Positions 17,328 to 21,020 of a stretch of DNA of 21,020 nt are shown here, piece by piece (position 1 is the stretch's first letter; every line of letters starts with the position of its first letter). The position numbers and the translations under genes are program-made. The notes beneath the pieces are model-generated. The model worked only from the letters and a program-made list of their open reading frames with translations, ran no database searches and had not been told where the DNA came from. The DNA lies in the NCBI GenBank assembly GCA_041484525.1, contig JBGPHT010000136.1:1-21020 (forward strand), read 5' to 3'. The DNA comes from JBGPHT01 sp041484525. Its GTDB lineage: Bacteria; Acidobacteriota; Terriglobia; Bryobacterales; Bryobacteraceae.

Positions 17328-18595
17328 GGTTTAACCGCGCCCGCCAGCGAAAGCGGATACGCCACACTGTCCAAAAGCCACTGCCGGTTTTCCCGAACAT
17401 CCCCGGTCAGGCGGCGCGTGAGTTCGCCGCGCTGTTCGTACAGACGGTACCCCTCGCGCGGCCGCAGATATCCGCGGGCGTGCGGTTCGCGGGTGAAGAC
17501 CGCTGCCTCGCCTTCTTCCGCCACCATCCCTTCATAGCGGCGCCGATTGTCCAATAGCGCCTTCACCAGGAATGGCATCACGATCGAGTAGTCCGACTGC
17601 ATACTCTCCGTCGTCTGCAGGTAGGTGTCCTTGTCGACCTTGCCCCAGGTGACGGCTTCAGATGGTGGGCACGACGAGAGCGACCCGTCGGTGACGGGCG
17701 CGGTCACGATCTGCACGTCGAAGTGATACCCGCGCACGTTCGGCAGCCCCAGCACCTGACCGAGCGCGGGCTCCGGCTGCAGGTTGTAATTCTTCGGCAC
17801 GCCGCCGCCCAGGATCACGGTGGCGAGTGCGTGCACCGGATGCTCGAACAGGCCCCACCGATGGTACGCGCAGGCTTCGAAGACCTCGGCGTGAAGGTCG
17901 AGATCGAAGCCGTACGCCGGGATCAGGCCGGCCTCGCGCATGGCCCACAGCTTCATCGAATTCAGAAACACGCTGCCATCCGCGGGCGCGCCGACGAACA
18001 CCGGGATGGCCAGCCGCCGGCAGGTGGAAAGCAGTCCCGGCGCGACGCCGTTCTGCCGTTCCTGGGCATCGTAGTATTCGCCGAGCAGGTAGCGGAGCTC
18101 GGTGCCGGTCATCTTATGCTGGAACTCGGGGCGCGCCAGTACGGCGCTCAGGAAGCGATCCTGGTCGAGCAGCACGCCTTCATCGAAGGCCATGTCGGTG
18201 ACGCGGATGGTGCCCTCTTCGCGCAGCGCGGCATCGTCGCTCGCGATCGGAACCTCGTGGATGGGGCCGGAGCGGTAGGCGTCGAGGCTGCGATGGCCGT
18301 CGTGGTAGCAGACGGCGTCGGTGGTGCTGAGGTAGGCGACCCATCCGGTTTCGAGCAGCGGCAGAAGCCACGTCTGGTGCTGTCCGGACACGGTAATGGG
18401 TCCGGAGATGGCGAGCGTCAGCGGGCAGCCCATCCCGATGGCGCGGTCGAGGATCCGGTAAATGCGCCGCAGGTAGGCGCCGCCGAACGCCGGCAGGCAA
18501 TGCTCGAGTAGCTCGCCGATGGTATCGCATTCGTCGACGCGCCGGACGCGAACATAGCGGCGGTGCTCGGGATCGTGAGGCATCAATTTGAACAT
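17324..18595 (-). CDS. Deoxyhypusine-synthase-family protein
   Basis: Predicted 423 residues. The deoxyhypusine synthase fold is recognisable: LAISGPITVSGQHQTWLLPLLETGWVAYLSTTDA in the N-terminal half, ILGGGVPKN (262-269) and DGSLSSCPPSEAVTWGKV (303-320). Lys319 in WGK aligns with the catalytic lysine of eukaryotic enzymes (EAVSWGKI), while the KHH histidine region is KNY here. Bacteria lack the eIF5A substrate, so bacterial members are thought to act in polyamine metabolism, for example homospermidine formation; the exact reaction is open. The frame is open far upstream, but that part reads repeat sequence and the ymdB gene backwards, so ATG 18595 (or 18583) is chosen; neither has a clear ribosome site. 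Confidence 0.85.
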   Translation of the reverse strand: MFKLMPHDPEHRRYVRVRRVDECDTIGELLEHCLPAFGGAYLRRIYRILDRAIGMGCPLTLAISGPITVSGQHQTWLLPLLETGWVAYLSTTDAVCYHDGHRSLDAYRSGPIHEVPIASDDAALREEGTIRVTDMAFDEGVLLDQDRFLSAVLARPEFQHKMTGTELRYLLGEYYDAQERQNGVAPGLLSTCRRLAIPVFVGAPADGSVFLNSMKLWAMREAGLIPAYGFDLDLHAEVFEACAYHRWGLFEHPVHALATVILGGGVPKNYNLQPEPALGQVLGLPNVRGYHFDVQIVTAPVTDGSLSSCPPSEAVTWGKVDKDTYLQTTESMQSDYSIVMPFLVKALLDNRRRYEGMVAEEGEAAVFTREPHARGYLRPREGYRLYEQRGELTRRLTGDVRENRQWLLDSVAYPLSLAGAVKP

Positions 18596-18620
18596 AGCAA
18601 AAAGAAGTGCGGCTGCTTGC

Positions 18621-18722
18621 TCACCGCCGAGACGCCGAGAAGCATCGAAAATGATTCGTGCGAGTGTCTGCATCGCTTCCGACTTTCCATTCTTCTCAGC
18701 GATCTCGGCGTCTCGGCGGTGA
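18621..18722. repeat. Long inverted repeat in a divergent intergenic region
   Basis: A perfect 20-bp inverted repeat: the left arm (18621-18640) begins TCACCGCCGAGACG, and the right arm (18703-18722) is its reverse complement, with a 62-base spacer. It fills most of the gap between the divergent starts at 18595 and 18782. The CACCGCCGAGACGCCGAGA text is, from memory, a common dispersed intergenic repeat in environmental bacterial genomes, read backwards as RRDAEIAEK. It resembles a MITE/REP-like element. Each gene's promoter must lie beside or inside it. Confidence 0.75.
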
Positions 18723-18781
18723 ATAGTCTCTTTCGTATATCCACAGTCTCCGCCCGCACGTGCTAACTTGATTCTCTGGGA

Positions 18782-19561
18782 ATGAACATTTTGTTTATCG
18801 GCGACATCTTCGCTTCCCCCGGCCGCCGCATCGTAGCCGATCACCTGCGGGATATCGTTCAGACCAACAAAATCGACCTCGCCATCGCCAATGCGGAGAA
18901 CGCCGCCGGCGGATTCGGCATCACGCCCGCCATCGCCGAGGAGCTCTTCGAACTGGGACTGGATGTGCTGACTTCGGGCAACCACGTCTGGGATAAACGC
19001 GAGGTGTACGACTACCTCGGGCGGCAGCCGAAGCTGCTGCGGCCGGCCAATTATCCCCAGGGGCCGGGCCAGGGTGTCATCAGCCTGCGCGCGCGCAACG
19101 GCGTCGAGTGCGCCGTGATGAACCTGCAAGGGCGCACCTACATGCCCAACATCGACTGCCCGTTCCGCAAGGCGGATCAGATGCTGCAGGACCTCTCTCC
19201 TTCGGTTAAAGTGAAATTCGTGGATTTTCATGCGGAGGTGACCAGCGAGAAGATCGCCATGGGCTGGTACCTCGACGGCCGCGTCTCTGCCGTCGTTGGC
19301 ACGCATACGCATGTGCCCACGGCTGACACCCGAATTCTGCCGGGCGGCACCGCCTACCAGACGGATTGCGGCATGACCGGACCTTACCATTCGGTGATCG
19401 GCGTTCAGAAGGAGATCATCCTCGAGCGCTTTCTGACGGGCCTGCCGGTGCGCATGGAGGCCGCCCGCGAGCTGCCCGAGTTGCACGCGGTGATTGTGGA
19501 CGTGGATGAGTCCACCGGCAAGGCGCGCGCCGTGCGCCGCCATGCCATCAACGGAGATTAG
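18782..19561 (+). CDS. ymdB: YmdB-family metallophosphoesterase (cyclic-nucleotide phosphodiesterase type)
   Basis: Predicted 259 residues, the usual length. The dinuclear metal site is visible: Asp8 in FIGDIF, Glu39-Asn40 in NAENAAGG, Asn67-His68 in SGNHVWD, His150 in DFHAE, His175 and His177 in GTHTHVPTAD. The Bacillus homolog hydrolyses 2',3'- and 3',5'-cyclic nucleotides and affects RNase Y-linked RNA levels and biofilm formation. Here it is not next to rny. It is followed after 3 bases by a diguanylate cyclase gene, so both probably form one operon and could both act in nucleotide signalling. The ATG is preceded by TCTGGGA, a weak ribosome site. Confidence 0.92.
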   Translation: MNILFIGDIFASPGRRIVADHLRDIVQTNKIDLAIANAENAAGGFGITPAIAEELFELGLDVLTSGNHVWDKREVYDYLGRQPKLLRPANYPQGPGQGVISLRARNGVECAVMNLQGRTYMPNIDCPFRKADQMLQDLSPSVKVKFVDFHAEVTSEKIAMGWYLDGRVSAVVGTHTHVPTADTRILPGGTAYQTDCGMTGPYHSVIGVQKEIILERFLTGLPVRMEAARELPELHAVIVDVDESTGKARAVRRHAINGD

Positions 19562-19564
19562 AGG

Positions 19565-20740
19565 ATGGATCCCTCCAGCCCGATTCCCGATATCACGGCC
19601 TTCTTCATTCAGGAGATAGGCGCGCTGCTGTTCTGCATGGTATTTCTGTTCCTGTACCGGCAGTCGCGCGTGATCTATTTCGGGTTGTGGGGCGGCGCCT
19701 GGGTGCTGCGTTTCCTGGCGGCGATCTTCGGGTACATGCTGCTCAGCACGCAGCACTCGGGGTGGCTCGCGCCCTACGCGATCTTCGAGTTCGCTTTCGT
19801 CATCGTACTGATCGCAGCCGCGCGCGCGGGCTTTGCGTCGGACGTGCGCGACTGGCAGGAGGTGCTGCGCCTGATCGCGATCCTGCCGATCTTCGTGGCG
19901 CTGGTGTACGCGTTAGGCAGGTACTCGCGCCTGGAGGCGTATCACACCTCGCACGCGCTCGCCCTGGGGTTCGTCTATTTCTACAACTTCATCGTGCTCA
20001 AGCGGCACGTGGGAGTGGGCGGCCGGATCTTCCGCTTCTCGCTGCTGGTGCTGGCGCTGGCCTTCCTCGAGCACGCCGGCATCTTCCTCTATCTCTTTAA
20101 TTCGGGGGCGGCGCCGGCCTGGGCCAAGTATCTCCACCACGAGACCTATTACGATTTCGCGCTGCACTGCGTGATGGCGTTCGCCGCCATGGCAATGTGG
20201 AGTGAAAGTCAGATCGACCGCATCCGCGATCTGGGGACCGAACTCGATCACTTGCGGCGCGTGACCAAGCAGGAAATGGACCTGGACCGCCTCACCGGCC
20301 TGTTGAACCAGGCCGCCCTGTCGCGGCGCGTGGAAGATCCGGCGCCATTCGCCGGCATGGTGGCGGTCTGCGACATGGACAATTTCAAGGACATCAACGA
20401 CCGCTACGGCCACCTGGTGGGCGACGAGATTCTGCGCAACATCGGCAACCTGCTGCAGGCCTCGATCCGCCACGAGGACGAAGCTTTCCGCTGGGGCGGT
20501 GATGAATTCGTGATCCTCTTCCACGGCCAGCGTGCCGATGTGGCACAGAAGCGCATGGCGGAGATCGAGGTAAGGCTGAAGGAGTTTCGTGTGCGCGGAT
20601 TCGGCGTGCTGCCGATCCGCTTCAGTTGGGGAACCGCGGATGCCCACGACCGCGTGCTGCGAGACGCCCTGGATGAAGCCGACCGCGACATGTACACCCA
20701 AAAGCGTTCCCGCGCCGCCGAACGCCCGTCCGCGCGGTAG
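19565..20740 (+). CDS. Membrane diguanylate cyclase (GGDEF)
   Basis: Predicted 391 residues. The N-terminal ~212 residues hold about six to seven hydrophobic helices (from LLFCMVFLFLY to FALHCVMAFAAMAMW), an integral-membrane sensor that I cannot assign to a named MASE class. A short coiled linker (DRIRDLGTELDHLRRVTKQ) leads to a GGDEF domain (~238-380): DRLTGLLNQAAL, CDMDNFKDINDRYGHLVGDE and RWGGDEF (GGDEF 311-315). RHED (302-305) five residues upstream is an intact inhibitory I-site. The active site looks complete, so c-di-GMP synthesis is expected. It starts 3 bases after the ymdB stop with GGAG just upstream, consistent with one transcript. Confidence 0.92.
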   Translation: MDPSSPIPDITAFFIQEIGALLFCMVFLFLYRQSRVIYFGLWGGAWVLRFLAAIFGYMLLSTQHSGWLAPYAIFEFAFVIVLIAAARAGFASDVRDWQEVLRLIAILPIFVALVYALGRYSRLEAYHTSHALALGFVYFYNFIVLKRHVGVGGRIFRFSLLVLALAFLEHAGIFLYLFNSGAAPAWAKYLHHETYYDFALHCVMAFAAMAMWSESQIDRIRDLGTELDHLRRVTKQEMDLDRLTGLLNQAALSRRVEDPAPFAGMVAVCDMDNFKDINDRYGHLVGDEILRNIGNLLQASIRHEDEAFRWGGDEFVILFHGQRADVAQKRMAEIEVRLKEFRVRGFGVLPIRFSWGTADAHDRVLRDALDEADRDMYTQKRSRAAERPSAR

Positions 20741-20767
20741 CGGACGCGGCGCCTATCTCAGAAGCAG

Positions 20768-20911
20768 TTACTGCTTACGCCGGCGGAACCACATCAATCC
20801 ACTGAAGCCGGCTGCGAGGAGTCCCCACGTTCCGGGTTCCGGCGCTTCTCCTCCGAGTTCCTGTGTAGTGGCCGGAAGTACGGAAGAGTTGGCATCTCTA
20901 GCCCAAGTTCG
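20768..20911 (-). pseudogene. PEP-CTERM sorting-signal remnant
   Basis: On the minus strand the frame ending TAA 20768-20770 encodes a textbook PEP-CTERM tail: GGEAPEPGTWGLLAAGF, then SGLMWFRRRKQ. Such tails direct exosortase-dependent handling of surface proteins. The frame is only 47 codons long: an in-frame TGA lies at 20912-20914 and there is no good start codon before the helix. Either the 5' part has decayed or a frameshift separates it from sequence to the right. Exosortase genes are not in the window. The rest of the right end (20915-21020) holds no gene that I can support. Confidence 0.6.
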
Positions 20912-21020
20912 TCACGACAGCGGAAGTTTCAGGCTTTTTTGACCGTCCTGCAGAGGCAAGTCCTGTCGCCTCAAGCGGCGTCTCCGAAAACGGCGATGTA
21001 GTGTAGACCTACCCTCTTGA

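Noticed and set aside
18596..19756. 5' extension of the deoxyhypusine-synthase-like frame to 19756
   Set aside because: It reads the inverted repeat and the antisense of ymdB; family similarity begins only near 18583.

Overview
The window is a GC-rich bacterial chromosome segment. A PEP-CTERM-type C-terminal signal, a DUF3052 protein, a signal-peptide alpha/beta hydrolase of the acetylxylan-esterase kind and Acidobacteria-style intergenic repeats together suggest an Acidobacteriota (Solibacter/Bryobacter-like) soil organism. This is inference: no rRNA, tRNA or other phylogenetic marker beyond infA, csp and pcrA is present.

Layout. (1) 1-103: tail of an unidentified gene, followed by a short dispersed repeat. 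(2) 195-4681, minus strand: three genes in a row encoding a Clp-type AAA+ ATPase with a C-terminal receiver domain, a pseudo-receiver/DUF3052 protein whose TTG start abuts the previous stop, and a membrane-anchored caspase-like (C14) protease. I recognise no named system with this combination, and it is the best candidate here for an undescribed regulated-proteolysis or cell-death module. (3) 4737-5471, minus strand: csp and infA with structured RNA elements. (4) 5605-6519: an unrecognised conserved-looking protein.

(5) 6617-10376: an accessory block of toxin-antitoxin (TA) genes: intact higBA with a palindromic operator, a DUF4258/BrnT-like toxin decayed by frame disruptions beside an intact antitoxin, a possible HEPN/DUF5677-like orphan, and mazEF. 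The block is bracketed by two diverged direct copies of the segment running from the mazF 3' end into the 5' end of the esterase gene (7628-7930 and 10062-10376). Copy 1 is truncated and inactive; copy 2 is part of the intact mazF-esterase pair. (6) 10149-13904: secreted esterase, a tiny membrane ORF, the PcrA/UvrD helicase and a translationally coupled 52-residue basic protein.

(7) 13950-16957: an amino-acid permease with an unusual ~115-residue C-terminal extension, then an HExxH metallopeptidase with a small overlapping partner, then a decayed second copy of the permease 3' end. The bracketing resembles that of the TA block: a TA-like pair lies between a live gene and a broken copy of it. 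(8) 17082-20740: a small YVDPGSG membrane protein convergent with a deoxyhypusine-synthase-like gene; a long inverted repeat in the divergent intergenic region; a YmdB-type phosphodiesterase followed 3 bp later by a membrane diguanylate cyclase with GGDEF and I-site. (9) 20768-20911: a PEP-CTERM sorting-signal remnant on the minus strand.

No CRISPR array, rRNA, tRNA, integrase or transposase was seen.
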